Below are positions 28,648-38,965 of a DNA stretch of 64,000 nt, piece by piece. The stretch covers positions 103,251 to 167,250 of the forward strand of contig NZ_BSTT01000013.1 in NCBI RefSeq assembly GCF_030269685.1, in the 5' to 3' direction. Position numbers and translations under genes: made by a program. Source of the stretch: Actinomycetospora sp. NBRC 106378. Its GTDB lineage: Bacteria > Actinomycetota > Actinomycetes > Mycobacteriales > Pseudonocardiaceae. The notes under the pieces were generated by a model. The model was not told where the DNA came from, did no database searches, and saw nothing but the letters and a program-made list of their open reading frames with translations. The stretch's first letter is position 1. Every line of letters starts with the position of its first letter.

Positions 28648-29877
28648 ATGCCCTGCGTGCCGACCCTCGTCACCCGCGCCGACGTCGAGGCCGCCCGTGC
28701 CGAGCAGCACGGCGTCGTGCGCCGGACCCCCGTCGAGCCCTCGCGGGTGCTGTCGGTCCCCGCGGGAGGCCCGGTGCTGCTCAAGTGCGAGAACCTGCAG
28801 CGCACCGGGAGCTTCAAGATCCGGGGCGCGTACCGGCGGATCCAGCGGCTCTCCGACGCCGAGCGGGCGCGGGGCGTGGTGGCGGCGAGCGCCGGCAACC
28901 ACGCCCAGGGCGTCGCGCTCGCGGCGGGCCTGCTCGGGGCCGAGGCGACCGTGTTCATGCCCGCCGGTGCGCCGCTGCCGAAGCTCGCGGCGACCCGCGG
29001 CTACGGGGCGCGGGTCGAGCTCGTCGACACCTTCGACGCCACTCTGCTCGAGGCGCAGGCGTTCGCCGACCGGACCGGGGCGGTGCTCATCCACCCCTTC
29101 GACCACCCCGACATCATCGCCGGGCAGGGCACCGCCGGGCTCGAGATCGCCGAGCAGGTGCCCGACGCCCGCACCGTGGTGGTGTGCACCGGGGGCGGCG
29201 GTCTCGTGGCCGGGATCGCGGCTGCCCTGCACAGGACCGGGGTGCGGGTCGTCGGCGCCCAGGCCGAGGGGCTCGCCGCGTGGCCGGCGTCCCTGGCCGC
29301 CGGCACCCCGACGTCCGTCGCGGGCGCCACGATCGCCGACGGCATCGCCGTGCCCCGCCCCGGCGACCTCACCTTCGCGCAGGTGGCCGCCCAGGTCGAC
29401 GAGATCGTGACCGTGTCCGAGGAGGCCCTGAGCCGGGCCGTGCTCCAGTGCCTGGAGCGCAGCAAGCTGCTGGTGGAGCCGGCGGGCGCGGCGGCGGTGG
29501 CGGCGATCGCCGAGTACCCGGGCCGCTGGGAGGCGCCCGTCGTCGCGCTGCTCTCGGGCGGGAACGTCGACCCGCTGATGCTCGCGGAGTTCGTGCGCCG
29601 GGGCATGGTGGCGGCCGGGCGCTACGCCGGCCTGCGGGTGCGCATCCCCGACCGGGCCGGCTACCTCGCCGACCTGCTCGCCCTCGTCGGCCGCCTGGGC
29701 GGCAACGTCGTGGACGTCGAGCACCGCCGCCTCGGGGCGTCGGCCGATCTGGGCCCGCTGGCCCTCGGCACCGTTGAGGTGGCGCTGACGCTCGAGGCCC
29801 GCGGCCCCGAGCACCAGGACGCGATCCTCATGGCCCTCCGCGACGCGTCCTACGTGGTCGCGGAGGGAGCGGTCTGA
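28648..29877 (+). CDS. ilvA: Threonine ammonia-lyase (threonine dehydratase)
   Basis: This PLP enzyme converts threonine to 2-oxobutyrate. PLP Lys57 is in RTGSFKIRGAY, with ASAGNHAQG and the phosphate loop CTGGGGLVAG behind it. A C-terminal ACT-like regulatory domain (about 325-409) includes VRIPDRAGYLADLLALVGRLGGN. The 409-residue size and single ACT domain fit the catabolic or short IlvA class rather than the two-domain biosynthetic form. ATG 28648 and GTG 28657 are both possible starts. Confidence 0.9.
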   Translation: MPCVPTLVTRADVEAARAEQHGVVRRTPVEPSRVLSVPAGGPVLLKCENLQRTGSFKIRGAYRRIQRLSDAERARGVVAASAGNHAQGVALAAGLLGAEATVFMPAGAPLPKLAATRGYGARVELVDTFDATLLEAQAFADRTGAVLIHPFDHPDIIAGQGTAGLEIAEQVPDARTVVVCTGGGGLVAGIAAALHRTGVRVVGAQAEGLAAWPASLAAGTPTSVAGATIADGIAVPRPGDLTFAQVAAQVDEIVTVSEEALSRAVLQCLERSKLLVEPAGAAAVAAIAEYPGRWEAPVVALLSGGNVDPLMLAEFVRRGMVAAGRYAGLRVRIPDRAGYLADLLALVGRLGGNVVDVEHRRLGASADLGPLALGTVEVALTLEARGPEHQDAILMALRDASYVVAEGAV

Positions 29878-29893
29878 GGATCCGGGGTACGGA

Positions 29894-30388
29894 TCAGGGG
29901 GAGTACGGCTCCGCGGAGACCAGCGTGACCTCCATCGACCCGCCGTCGGGGAGGTCGTAGCTCACGGTGTCGCCGGCCTTGGCGCCGATGAGGGCGGAAC
30001 CGAGCGGCGAGTTCGGCGAGTAGACCTCGATCGACCCGGCCGAGCCCTCCTCGCGGGACCCGAGCAGGAAGGTCTCGGTGTCGTCGTCGCCCTCGAAGCG
30101 GACGGTGAGCACCGTCCCCGGGACGGCGGTCCCCGACTCGGTGGGCGTCTCGCCGACCTTCGCGGTGTGCAGCAGTTCCTGGAGGTGCCGGATCCGGGCC
30201 TCCATGACGCCCTGCTCCTCACGGGCGGCGTGGTACCCGCCGTTCTCCTTGAGGTCGCCCTCCTCGCGGGCCGCGTTGATCTTCTGCGCGATCGCGGGAC
30301 GCTGCCCCACCAGGTCGTCGAGCTCGGCCTTGAGGCGGTCGTGGGCGTCCTGGGTCAGCCAGGTCACCTGGGTCTGCGTCTCGGTCAC
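29894..30388 (-). CDS. greA: Transcription elongation factor GreA
   Basis: GreA rescues backtracked RNA polymerase by stimulating transcript cleavage. The N-terminal coiled coil (about 10-80) has the conserved acidic tip in [20 protein letters not shown], and the C-terminal FKBP-like domain ends in [12 protein letters not shown]. The 164-residue length is normal. GTG 30388 is chosen because GAGGAG lies upstream; a longer in-frame start is rejected as Pro/Arg-rich leader. A terminator-like hairpin with a T-run lies in the leader (30475-30505). Confidence 0.95.
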   Translation of the reverse strand: MTETQTQVTWLTQDAHDRLKAELDDLVGQRPAIAQKINAAREEGDLKENGGYHAAREEQGVMEARIRHLQELLHTAKVGETPTESGTAVPGTVLTVRFEGDDDTETFLLGSREEGSAGSIEVYSPNSPLGSALIGAKAGDTVSYDLPDGGSMEVTLVSAEPYSP

Positions 30389-30474
30389 GGCGATCAACTC
30401 CTCGGGGTCCGGTCCCGCGGGTGCGGGGCGGCGGCCTGCACGCACCGCGCCGGGCACGGGGCGTCCACAGACGG

Positions 30475-30505
30475 AAAAACACGACCCGCGGCATGCGGGC
30501 CGTGT
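30475..30505 (-). terminator. Intrinsic-terminator-like hairpin in the greA leader
   Basis: Read on the minus strand, acacggcccgc (30505-30495), loop atgcc, gcgggtcgtgt (30489-30479) form an 11-bp stem with one G-U pair, followed directly by five T (30479-30475). In the plus direction the same position is an A-C mismatch, so it works best for minus-strand RNA. It ends about 87 nt before the greA start. A possible extended -10 (TGTTAGTGT) is at 30512-30520. Confidence 0.6.
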
Positions 30506-30671
30506 CGGTGGACACTAACACGGTCGGGGCCCCGTCGAGCCGGTACGAACTTCCCGACCGAGAGGTTCCCGGATCTCGGGAGAAAGTCACAGGACCCCGC
30601 TCACCTGCGACGATCCGCTCGACGGGGGTCACGGGGGCGGTGGGCGCGGCGGGCTGTCGGGGGGTCGGGGG

Positions 30672-31586
30672 ATGATGGAGTACGTGGGAGACCAGCTGCG
30701 ACTGATGTCGGTTCACGCGCACCCCGACGACGAGTCGAGCAAGGGTGCCGCGACGTGCGCGCGCTACGTCGCCGAGGGCGTCGAGGTCATGGTCGTGACG
30801 TGCACCGGGGGCGAGGCCGGGAGCATCCTCAACCCGGCCATGGACCGCCCCGAGGTGCTCGCCGACATGGTGGGCGTGCGGCGGGCGGAGATGGCGCGGG
30901 CCGCGGAGATCCTCGGGGTCGAGCACCGGTGGCTCGGATTCGTCGACTCCGGGCTGCCCGAGGGCGACCCGAAGCCGCCGCTGCCGGAGGGCTGCTTCGC
31001 GCTCGAGCCGCTCGAGGTGCCCACCGAGGCCCTCGTCCGGGTGATGCGCGAGTTCCGGCCGCACGTCGTGGTGACCTACGACGAGAACGGCGGCTACCCG
31101 CACCCCGATCACATCCGCTGCCACGAGGTGTCGATGGCGGCGTGGGAGGCCTGCGGCGACCCGGACCGGTTCCCCGCGGCGGGCGAGCCGTGGCAGCCGC
31201 TGAAGCTCTACTACTCGCACGGGTTCTCCCGGGCTCGCATCGTCGCCTTCCACGAGGCGATGCTGGCGTCGGGCGAGGAGTCGCCCTACGCCGAGTGGCT
31301 GGAGAACTGGGACACGTCGTCGCGGCCCGACCCGGGCGCGCGGGTGACCACGCGGGTGCGGTGCGCCGAGTACTTCCCGGTGCGCGACCGGGCGCTGCTC
31401 GCGCACGCCACCCAGATCGACCCCAACGGCCGCTGGTTCCAGACGCCGATGGAGCTGCAGCAACGGGTCTGGCCCACCGAGGACTACGAGCTCGCGCGGT
31501 CCCTCGTCGGCGACCCCGCCACGACCGAGTCCGCCGAGGACGGCGACCTCTTCTCCGGCGTGCGCGAGCGGGTGCTCACCTCGTGA
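30672..31586 (+). CDS. mca: Mycothiol S-conjugate amidase Mca
   Basis: Mca is a zinc amidase that splits mycothiol S-conjugates into a mercapturic acid and GlcN-inositol, as part of thiol-based detoxification. The PIG-L motif [14 protein letters not shown] (His17, Asp19, Asp20) and the later [10 protein letters not shown] are complete, in contrast to the PIG-L-like protein at 19379. The 304-residue length and the greA-mca order match mycobacteria. The start may be ATG 30672, ATG 30675 or GTG 30687 (codon 6 onward); 30672 is given. It is coupled to the next gene by GTGATG. Confidence 0.95.
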   Translation: MMEYVGDQLRLMSVHAHPDDESSKGAATCARYVAEGVEVMVVTCTGGEAGSILNPAMDRPEVLADMVGVRRAEMARAAEILGVEHRWLGFVDSGLPEGDPKPPLPEGCFALEPLEVPTEALVRVMREFRPHVVVTYDENGGYPHPDHIRCHEVSMAAWEACGDPDRFPAAGEPWQPLKLYYSHGFSRARIVAFHEAMLASGEESPYAEWLENWDTSSRPDPGARVTTRVRCAEYFPVRDRALLAHATQIDPNGRWFQTPMELQQRVWPTEDYELARSLVGDPATTESAEDGDLFSGVRERVLTS

Positions 31587-31882
31587 TGCCCGCGAGCCTG
31601 GTGATCCTCCTGGCGCAGGCCCAACCGCCCGCGCCGGGCTCCGACCGCGGGGAGGAGTTCGGCAAGACCTCCCCGATCGCCCTCGTGGTCATCCTGCTGC
31701 TCGGCATCGCGACGTTCCTGCTCATCCGCTCGATGACCAAGCGGCTGCGGAACGTGCCGGAGTCGTTCGACGCCCCTGGCGAGGGCGGCGAGGAGGCGCC
31801 GGCCGCGGACGGGACGCCCGACCCGTCGTCGGGACCCGTCGACTCCCCGTCACCGCGCGGTCGGTCGGCGCCCGACGGCTGA
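31586..31882 (+). CDS. Small single-pass membrane protein, Rv1083-like
   Basis: The 98-residue product has a short exported N-terminus (SLVILLAQAQPPAPGSDRGE), a membrane helix (about 31-48, SPIALVVILLLGIATFLL) and a basic then acidic, Pro/Ser-rich tail. A membrane protein of this type follows mca in mycobacteria. ATG 31586 overlaps the mca stop by one base; GTG 31583 is an in-frame alternative overlapping by four. It is probably co-translated with mca. The function is unknown. Confidence 0.8.
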   Translation: MPASLVILLAQAQPPAPGSDRGEEFGKTSPIALVVILLLGIATFLLIRSMTKRLRNVPESFDAPGEGGEEAPAADGTPDPSSGPVDSPSPRGRSAPDG

Positions 31883-31939
31883 CCCGGCGGCTCACCCGAC
31901 GGCGCAGCCGTGCGGTGACGCCGTGCGACGATCGACGGC

Positions 31940-33949
<2,010 letters not shown>

Positions 33950-33959
33950 GCCCCGCGCC

Positions 33960-34016
33960 GTGGCAGGAAAGCGTCGTTGCTGTCAGCCAGTGGCAGCAAC
34001 GACGCTTTCCTGCCAC
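33960..34016. repeat. Long-stem palindrome, family A full copy 2
   Basis: Arms 33960-33982 and 33994-34016 (gtggcaggaaagcgtcg... and complement) are perfect over 23 bp, with an 11-nt loop. The copy lies 11 bp after the DUF255 stop and about 100 bp before the next co-directional gene. Confidence 0.9.
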
Positions 34017-34117
34017 CGGGGAGGGGTGTCCGTCCGCTCCTCGCGAACCGACTCGACCGCTGTGCCTGCGTAATGCTGTAATCAGTGCATCGGCAGAGCA
34101 CGCTGAAGGAGTCGATG

Positions 34118-34804
34118 ATGATGGTGGGACGTGGACACCGGGGCCGCCCGAGTGGCGGCGGACGTGTGAGCCGGGGCGGTCGCCCCGCGGGGGACCTGCC
34201 CCCGACCGACGACGTCGAGGCCTGGCTGACCGGCCGCCTGCCCGAGGGCTGGTTCCTGGAGGCCCCCGAGGTGACGGTGGACCGCGAGGAGATCCTGATC
34301 GTCGGGCAGCTGCCCGCCCCCGAGGTCGAGGGCGACGCGGCGGCGCGCGCGGCCAGCGCGGTCGGGCGCATCAGCCGCTTCCGGGAGGAGACCCGCGAGG
34401 ACCGGATGGAGATCGCCCGGCAGGCCGAGCACCGCTACGGCCGCAAGGTCGCCTGGGGCGCGCGGATCGCGGACGGCAGCGACGACACGGCCGGCGTCGA
34501 GGAGCTGTTCACCACGCTGTCGGTGCCGGTCATGACGCGGCTGCGCCAGCCGGAGCGCCGGGTGCTGGACACGCTGGTCGACGCCGGGGTCGCCCGCTCC
34601 CGGTCCGAGGCGCTGGCGTGGGCGGTCGCGCTGGTCGGCGAGCACACCGAGCCGTGGCTCGCCGAGCTGCGCGAGGCGATGAGCACGGTCGACGAGCTCC
34701 GCACCCGGGGGCCGCGCCTGGACCCGCCGTCGGGAACGCCCGGCGAGGGTGACCCGGGCGAGGGTGACCCGGGCGAGGAGACCCCGGACGACGGTCAGGC
34801 GTAG
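34118..34804 (+). CDS. Conserved actinobacterial protein with RHH-like C-terminal segment
   Basis: The mature part holds a conserved-looking core (WLTGRLPEGWFLEAPEVTVD, DREEILIVGQLP and RYGRKVAWGARI). A helical segment follows, RRVLDTLVDAGVARSRSEAL then AWAVALVGEH, reminiscent of ribbon-helix-helix dimerisers. The tail has two exact GEGDP repeats. Three consecutive ATG codons (34115, 34118, 34121) compete. AAGGAG at 34106-34111 places 34118 at 6 nt, and 34121 is equally plausible. An AT-rich promoter-like stretch (34070-34090) precedes it. The last 10 bp overlap the convergent hemolysin III gene. Confidence 0.7.
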   Translation: MMVGRGHRGRPSGGGRVSRGGRPAGDLPPTDDVEAWLTGRLPEGWFLEAPEVTVDREEILIVGQLPAPEVEGDAAARAASAVGRISRFREETREDRMEIARQAEHRYGRKVAWGARIADGSDDTAGVEELFTTLSVPVMTRLRQPERRVLDTLVDAGVARSRSEALAWAVALVGEHTEPWLAELREAMSTVDELRTRGPRLDPPSGTPGEGDPGEGDPGEETPDDGQA

Positions 34805-35466
34805 AGGACCAGCCAGATCGCGACGTGGTGACAGATCGCGGCGACGACCGTCGCCGCGTGGAAGAACTCGTGGTAGCCGAACGTCGCGGGCCAGCCGGCC
34901 GGGCGGCGGAAGGCGAAGCAGAGCGCGCCGGCGGTGTAGAACGCACCGCCGACCACGAGCAGCACGAACGCCGCGACACCCCCGCGCGCGAGCAGGTCGG
35001 GCAGCACGAACACCGCGACCCATCCCAGGGCGAGGTAGATCGGGACGCCGACCCAGCGCGGGGTGTGCGGGCGGAACAGTTTGAGGGCCGCGCCCGCCAC
35101 TGCGCCGGTCCACACGACGGCCAGCACCACCAGGCCGGTCGTCTCGGGCAGCGCCAGGACGGCGAACGGCGTGTACGTACCCGCGATGAAGATGAAGATC
35201 ATCGCGTGGTCGAGCCGCTTCATCGTGGTGTGCGCGCGGGGCGAGACCCACGACCGGCGGTGGTAGAGCGCGCTGATCCCGAAGACGCCGAGGACCGTCG
35301 CGGAGTACACGGCGACGGCGGCCGCGGCCTCCCCGGAGACCGTCGACCCGGCGAGGGCGATGAGGGTGGCGCCGGCGGCGATCCCGACGGCGAAGGACCA
35401 CAGGTGCAGCCAGCCCCGCAACCGCGGCTTGGCGGGCCCCGTCGGTCCGGTGTCGACGATGGTCAC
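34795..35466 (-). CDS. Hemolysin III (YqfA/PAQR-like) membrane protein
   Basis: The 223-residue heptahelical protein has the family's metal-ligand blocks ISALYHRRSW, RLDHAMIFIFIAGTYTPF and the terminal GYHEFFHAATVVAAICHHVA. Conserved His and Asp residues are placed as in PAQR-type zinc-binding membrane hydrolases. The haemolysin name is historical. GTG 35466 is the start. It is divergent from the prenyl synthase gene, as in the mycobacterial Rv1085c-Rv1086 pair, and convergent with a 10-bp overlap on its other side. Confidence 0.92.
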   Translation of the reverse strand: MTIVDTGPTGPAKPRLRGWLHLWSFAVGIAAGATLIALAGSTVSGEAAAAVAVYSATVLGVFGISALYHRRSWVSPRAHTTMKRLDHAMIFIFIAGTYTPFAVLALPETTGLVVLAVVWTGAVAGAALKLFRPHTPRWVGVPIYLALGWVAVFVLPDLLARGGVAAFVLLVVGGAFYTAGALCFAFRRPAGWPATFGYHEFFHAATVVAAICHHVAIWLVLYA

Positions 35467-35556
35467 GCCTGCAGAGCGTAGGACAGCCGGCTGTGGAAGC
35501 GGAGAAGTCCGGGCGACGGGCGGGTGACGAGGGGTCGGCAGCTCGGCCCGGCGGCG

Positions 35557-35562
35557 TAGCCT
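35557..35562 (+). promoter_or_regulatory. Candidate -10 box, leaderless start of the prenyl synthase gene
   Basis: TAGCCT ends 8 nt before GTG 35571, without a Shine-Dalgarno sequence. Confidence 0.5.
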
Positions 35563-35570
35563 GGCCGCCC

Positions 35571-36350
35571 GTGAGCGTCCGCGCAGGAGTCCGTGAGGTG
35601 GCCGTCTCGCTCTACGAGCGACGGCTGCGTCGCAAGGTCGCCGCGAGCCACCCGCCCCGCCACGTCGGGGTGATCCTCGACGGCAACCGGCGCTGGGCGA
35701 AGGAGGTCGGGCTCACCGACCCGAGCGACGGCCACCGGGTCGGTGCCCGCAAGATCGTCGACATGCTCGACTGGGCCGACGAGGCCGGCGTCGAGGTGGT
35801 CACGCTCTTCCTGCTCTCCACCGACAACGTCGGGCGGCCGCCGGAGGAGCTCGAGCAGCTCCTGGAGATCATCGCCACGGCCGTCGAGGGCCTCGCGGCC
35901 CCGGACCGGGACTGGCGGCTGCGCATCGTCGGCTCGCTGGACCTCGTCCCGGCGCCGACCGCGGCGCGACTGACGGCCGCGGCCGACTCGACCGAGGGCC
36001 GGGGTGGCCTGCAGGTCAACGCGGCGGTCGGGTACGGCGGGCGCCAGGAGATCGCGGACGCGGTGCGCAAGCTGCTGCTGCGGCACGCCGAGGCCGGGAC
36101 CTCGATCGAGGAGCTCGCGGAGGTCCTCGACGTCGACCACATCGCCGAACACCTCTACACCAGCGGCCAGCCCGACCCCGACCTGGTGATCCGGACCTCG
36201 GGTGAGCAGCGACTCTCGGGATTCCTCATGTGGCAGTCGGTGTATTCGGAGTTCTATTTCACCGAGGCTTTCTGGCCGCAGTTCCGCCGCATCGACTTCC
36301 TGCGGGCGCTGCGGGACTACTCGGATCGCCACCGTCGATTCGGCGGCTGA
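35571..36350 (+). CDS. Short-chain Z-isoprenyl diphosphate synthase (Rv1086-like)
   Basis: The cis-prenyltransferase has the P-loop-like HVGVILDGNRRWAKEVG (His, Asp, Asn, Arg, Arg, Trp), the LFLLSTDNVGRP block and the C-terminal VIRTSGEQRLSGFLMWQSVY then YSEFYFTE. The overall pattern is closest to mycobacterial Rv1086, which makes Z,E-farnesyl diphosphate, the first step toward decaprenyl phosphate. A decaprenyl-type synthase is not in this window. GTG 35571 gives 259 residues and follows a leaderless-type -10. It ends ahead of a strong terminator. Confidence 0.92.
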   Translation: MSVRAGVREVAVSLYERRLRRKVAASHPPRHVGVILDGNRRWAKEVGLTDPSDGHRVGARKIVDMLDWADEAGVEVVTLFLLSTDNVGRPPEELEQLLEIIATAVEGLAAPDRDWRLRIVGSLDLVPAPTAARLTAAADSTEGRGGLQVNAAVGYGGRQEIADAVRKLLLRHAEAGTSIEELAEVLDVDHIAEHLYTSGQPDPDLVIRTSGEQRLSGFLMWQSVYSEFYFTEAFWPQFRRIDFLRALRDYSDRHRRFGG

Positions 36351-36370
36351 TCGGCCCCGGGACGAGAAAA

Positions 36371-36422
36371 CGCACCGGCGCACCCGTGCCATCCCCCGAT
36401 GGGCACGGATACGCCGGTGCGT
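36371..36422. terminator. Hairpin terminator between convergent genes
   Basis: The outer arms cgcaccggcg (36371-36380) and cgccggtgcg (36413-36422) and the inner arms ccgtgcc/ggcacgg form a long interrupted stem. An A-run precedes it. It separates the prenyl synthase and secreted repeat-protein genes. Confidence 0.7.
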
Positions 36423-36488
36423 GAGTCTTCCCGACGGCGGGCGTGGGTCCGCTCCCACGCTGTCCGCGCCCGCCGTCAGGAATCCGGA

Positions 36489-36989
36489 TCAGGAGGCGTT
36501 GTTGTAGCCGCTCAGGATGCCGAGCTGGTTGATCGGCAGCTGGGCGACGACGTTGTTCACGCCGATGAGCTGGTCGCCGAAGTTGGCCTGGTCGCCGCTG
36601 CGGGCCGAGGCGTTGCCGTTGCCGCCGCCATCGCCGTCGCGCCCGTCGCGGTCGCCACCGGTGCGGGCGTTGCCGTTGCGGCCGCCGCCGTTGTCGTCGC
36701 TGCTGTTGTCGTAGGAGCTCAGGAGGCCCAGCTGGTTGATGGGGGCCTGGACGGCGATGCAGTTGAGGCCGACGAGCTGGTCGCCGAAGTTCGCGCAGTC
36801 GCCCGTGCGGGCCGAGGCGTTGCCGTTGCCACCGTCGTGCGAGTGGTGGTGGCCGTGGTCGCGGTCCCAGCTGTGGCCGTGGTCGCCGCCGGAGGTGCCC
36901 TGGTAGTCACCCGCGAACGCGGTCCCGGAGAGCGCCGCCACGCCCGCCGCGGTACCGAGGACGACCATTCCCGCCTTCTTGAGCAGCAT
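36489..36989 (-). CDS. Secreted Asn/Gly-rich protein with two 43-residue repeats
   Basis: A Sec signal (residues 1-26, ending GTAFA) precedes a His/Asp/Gly-rich stretch (31-52, with several H-x-H groups). Two near-identical repeats follow at about 55-97 and 124-166. Each begins GNGNASAR and contains ANFGDQL, I/V-rich AVQAPINQLG or VAQLPINQLG, and ends in an Asn/Ser cluster. Repeat 1 has two Cys (65, 77) that repeat 2 lacks. The pattern recalls chaplin and rodlin surface proteins of mycelial actinomycetes, but I cannot assign it to either. It may be a cell-surface assembly protein. Confidence 0.8.
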   Translation of the reverse strand: MLLKKAGMVVLGTAAGVAALSGTAFAGDYQGTSGGDHGHSWDRDHGHHHSHDGGNGNASARTGDCANFGDQLVGLNCIAVQAPINQLGLLSSYDNSSDDNGGGRNGNARTGGDRDGRDGDGGGNGNASARSGDQANFGDQLIGVNNVVAQLPINQLGILSGYNNAS

Positions 36990-37331
36990 TCGGAGAAGTT
37001 CCCCTCGTCAGAGTGCGATTTCCCGATCCGGGATCGGGGGACCGCTTTCGTGTGTTCCAGCCTCACGGACGGTGCGGCTGATGACATGAAACCTAACGGG
37101 CGACCTCGGCCGTGGGTATCGCCGGATCCCCGATCGAGTGGCACCTACTTCGTAGGGCGACTTGAGTGCATTCTCCGGGTGAGACGTGGGTGGTGTCGCG
37201 TTCGGCGCGGTGCCCGGAGAGCGCATTCAGCTGGCGCTGCGTGATCCACCTCGACACCCGTCCGTCGTATTCAGCGACGCGGTGTCCGCTCCGAGGCCCG
37301 ATCCGCCCACGACGGGTAACCTCGCCCGACG
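36990..37331. other. 342-bp divergent intergenic region
   Basis: This region separates the secreted protein and the DUF885 gene, transcribed away from each other. A small palindrome cctac-ttc-gtagg (37144-37156) and TAACCT before the DUF885 start are the only features seen. It is less GC-rich than the surrounding genes. Confidence 0.45.
37317..37322 (+). promoter_or_regulatory. Candidate -10 box, leaderless start of the DUF885 gene
   Basis: TAACCT ends 9 nt before GTG 37332, with no Shine-Dalgarno sequence between. Confidence 0.45.
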
Positions 37332-38615
37332 GTGGACGGATCGGCGGACGAAGGCCTCGACGGGCTGGCGCGGACCTACGTGCAGCTCGGGCTGCGCCTC
37401 GGACGCGTGGTGCCCGGCCTCGTCGACGCCCACCTCGGTGACGCCGCCGCGGCGGAGCGTGCGGACGACGGCCCGTCACCCGCACCGGAGGACCTGCGCC
37501 GCGAGGCGGTCGCGCTACGCCGTCGGCTCGTCGAGCACCCCGGGCCGCGGGCGGACTACCTCGACGCCCAGCTCGCGGCGTGCGAGGTGGTCGCCGGGCG
37601 GGCGGCCGGGGAGCGGTTCGCCTTCGTCGACGAGGTCCGCGGCTGCCTCGGCGTGGACGTCGCACCGGGTCCGGAGGACCGCTACCGGGCCGCGCACGAC
37701 GCCCTGGCCGCCCTGCTCGGCGTGCCACTGCGCCGGCTCCCGGCCGCGATGACCGCGTTCCGCGACGCCGACCGCGTGCCGCCGGAGGCGCTGCGCGACG
37801 CGACCGCCGCGGTCCTGGCGGGCCTGCGGGAGGCGACCGCGGCCACGGTCGGGCTCCCGTCCGGGGAGGCGGTCGATCTCGAGGTCGTGGCGGGCGCGCC
37901 GTGGGCCGGGTTCACCCGACGGGTCGGGCCCCGCCGGTCGGTGATGCAGGTCGCGGTCGACGCCGGCCACCGCTGGACCCACCTGCCGCTGCTCGCCGCT
38001 CACGAGGCGTACCCCGGCCACCACACCGAGGCCGCCCGCACCGAGGGCACCGTTCGCCCGGAACGGACCCTGCTGCTCGCCCGGACCCCGCAGAGCCTCG
38101 TCGCGGAGGGGGCCGCCGAGCTCGGGCTCGAGGCCGTCGTCGGGACGGGGTGGGGGCGATGGGCCGCCGACCGCCTCGTCGGGATCGCCGGCGCGCCCCG
38201 ACCCGAGCGCGCCGCGCTGGGGGAGGCCGTCGAGGCCGCGAGCGAACCGCTCACGAGCGTGCGGCAGGACGCCGCGCTGCTCCTGCACGGCTCCTCCGCC
38301 GTCGACCGCGAGGAGCGGGCGCGGGCCCACCTGCGGCGCTGGCTGCTCGTCGACGACGACCGCGCCGATCGGATGCTCGAGTTCCTCGGCCACCCGCGCT
38401 GGCGGATCCACACGACCACCTACGTCGAGGGCGCCCGCCTCGTCCGGCGGTGGCTGGCGGCCCGCCCGGCCGGGACGCCCGCCGGGTCCCGCTTCGCGCG
38501 GCTGCTCGACGAGTCGTGGACGCCGGAGATGCTGCACCGGGACCTCCGGCCGACCGGCGACGGTGAGCGGTACCCCCGACACGTCCGCGACACGCCGATG
38601 TCGCCCAGCGTGTGA
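37332..38615 (+). CDS. DUF885-type zinc metallopeptidase-like protein
   Basis: The 427-residue helical protein carries HEAYPGHHTE near residue 224, the HExxxGHH signature of DUF885 proteins, which resemble gluzincin peptidases. Downstream blocks with SLVAEGAAELGLE supply a plausible third ligand Glu, as in that family. No signal peptide is evident, so it is probably cytoplasmic. The substrate is unknown. GTG 37332 follows a leaderless-type -10. It is somewhat shorter than the usual ~550-residue DUF885 proteins. Confidence 0.75.
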   Translation: MDGSADEGLDGLARTYVQLGLRLGRVVPGLVDAHLGDAAAAERADDGPSPAPEDLRREAVALRRRLVEHPGPRADYLDAQLAACEVVAGRAAGERFAFVDEVRGCLGVDVAPGPEDRYRAAHDALAALLGVPLRRLPAAMTAFRDADRVPPEALRDATAAVLAGLREATAATVGLPSGEAVDLEVVAGAPWAGFTRRVGPRRSVMQVAVDAGHRWTHLPLLAAHEAYPGHHTEAARTEGTVRPERTLLLARTPQSLVAEGAAELGLEAVVGTGWGRWAADRLVGIAGAPRPERAALGEAVEAASEPLTSVRQDAALLLHGSSAVDREERARAHLRRWLLVDDDRADRMLEFLGHPRWRIHTTTYVEGARLVRRWLAARPAGTPAGSRFARLLDESWTPEMLHRDLRPTGDGERYPRHVRDTPMSPSV

Positions 38616-38965
38616 TGCCCGACCCGAAATTGTCACGCTTGGCGCGCGACAACGACCGGTCACCGGCTGTACCGTCCGCCTCGACGGCGCCGTAGCGGAT
38701 GCGGACCGTCCGGGGAGGCCGGAGAACGTGACGGGTCGGAACGGGACGCGGTGCCGCAGCACCGCCGGGGCGTCCGCCCCGGTGGGCGTGCACCTCGGCC
38801 CGGTCGACCCGGCGGGAGGGCCGGCACCCGGCCCTCGCGCGCGGCGCCGGAGAGGCAGGTCCCCCGGCGGGGGACCGCCCCGACGGCACCGGATCACGAC
38901 GTAGGTCTTCTCGTCCAGCGAGGACACGTGGTCGTGGGTGTCGCGACCGCCACGAGGGAGTAGCC
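38616..38965. other. 350-bp structured gap upstream of phoH2
   Basis: There is no convincing gene. A near-perfect inverted repeat ttgtcacgc-ttggc-gcgcgacaa (38630-38652) follows the DUF885 stop by 15 bp. A hairpin ggtccccc-ggc-gggggacc (38858-38876) sits about 90 bp before phoH2. The first could end DUF885 transcription or be an operator; the second could structure the phoH2 leader. Confidence 0.5.

Noticed and set aside
34736..34790. Tandem cgagggtgacccggg as another family B copy
   Set aside because: It lies inside a coding tail encoding GEGDP repeats and lacks the opposing arm.
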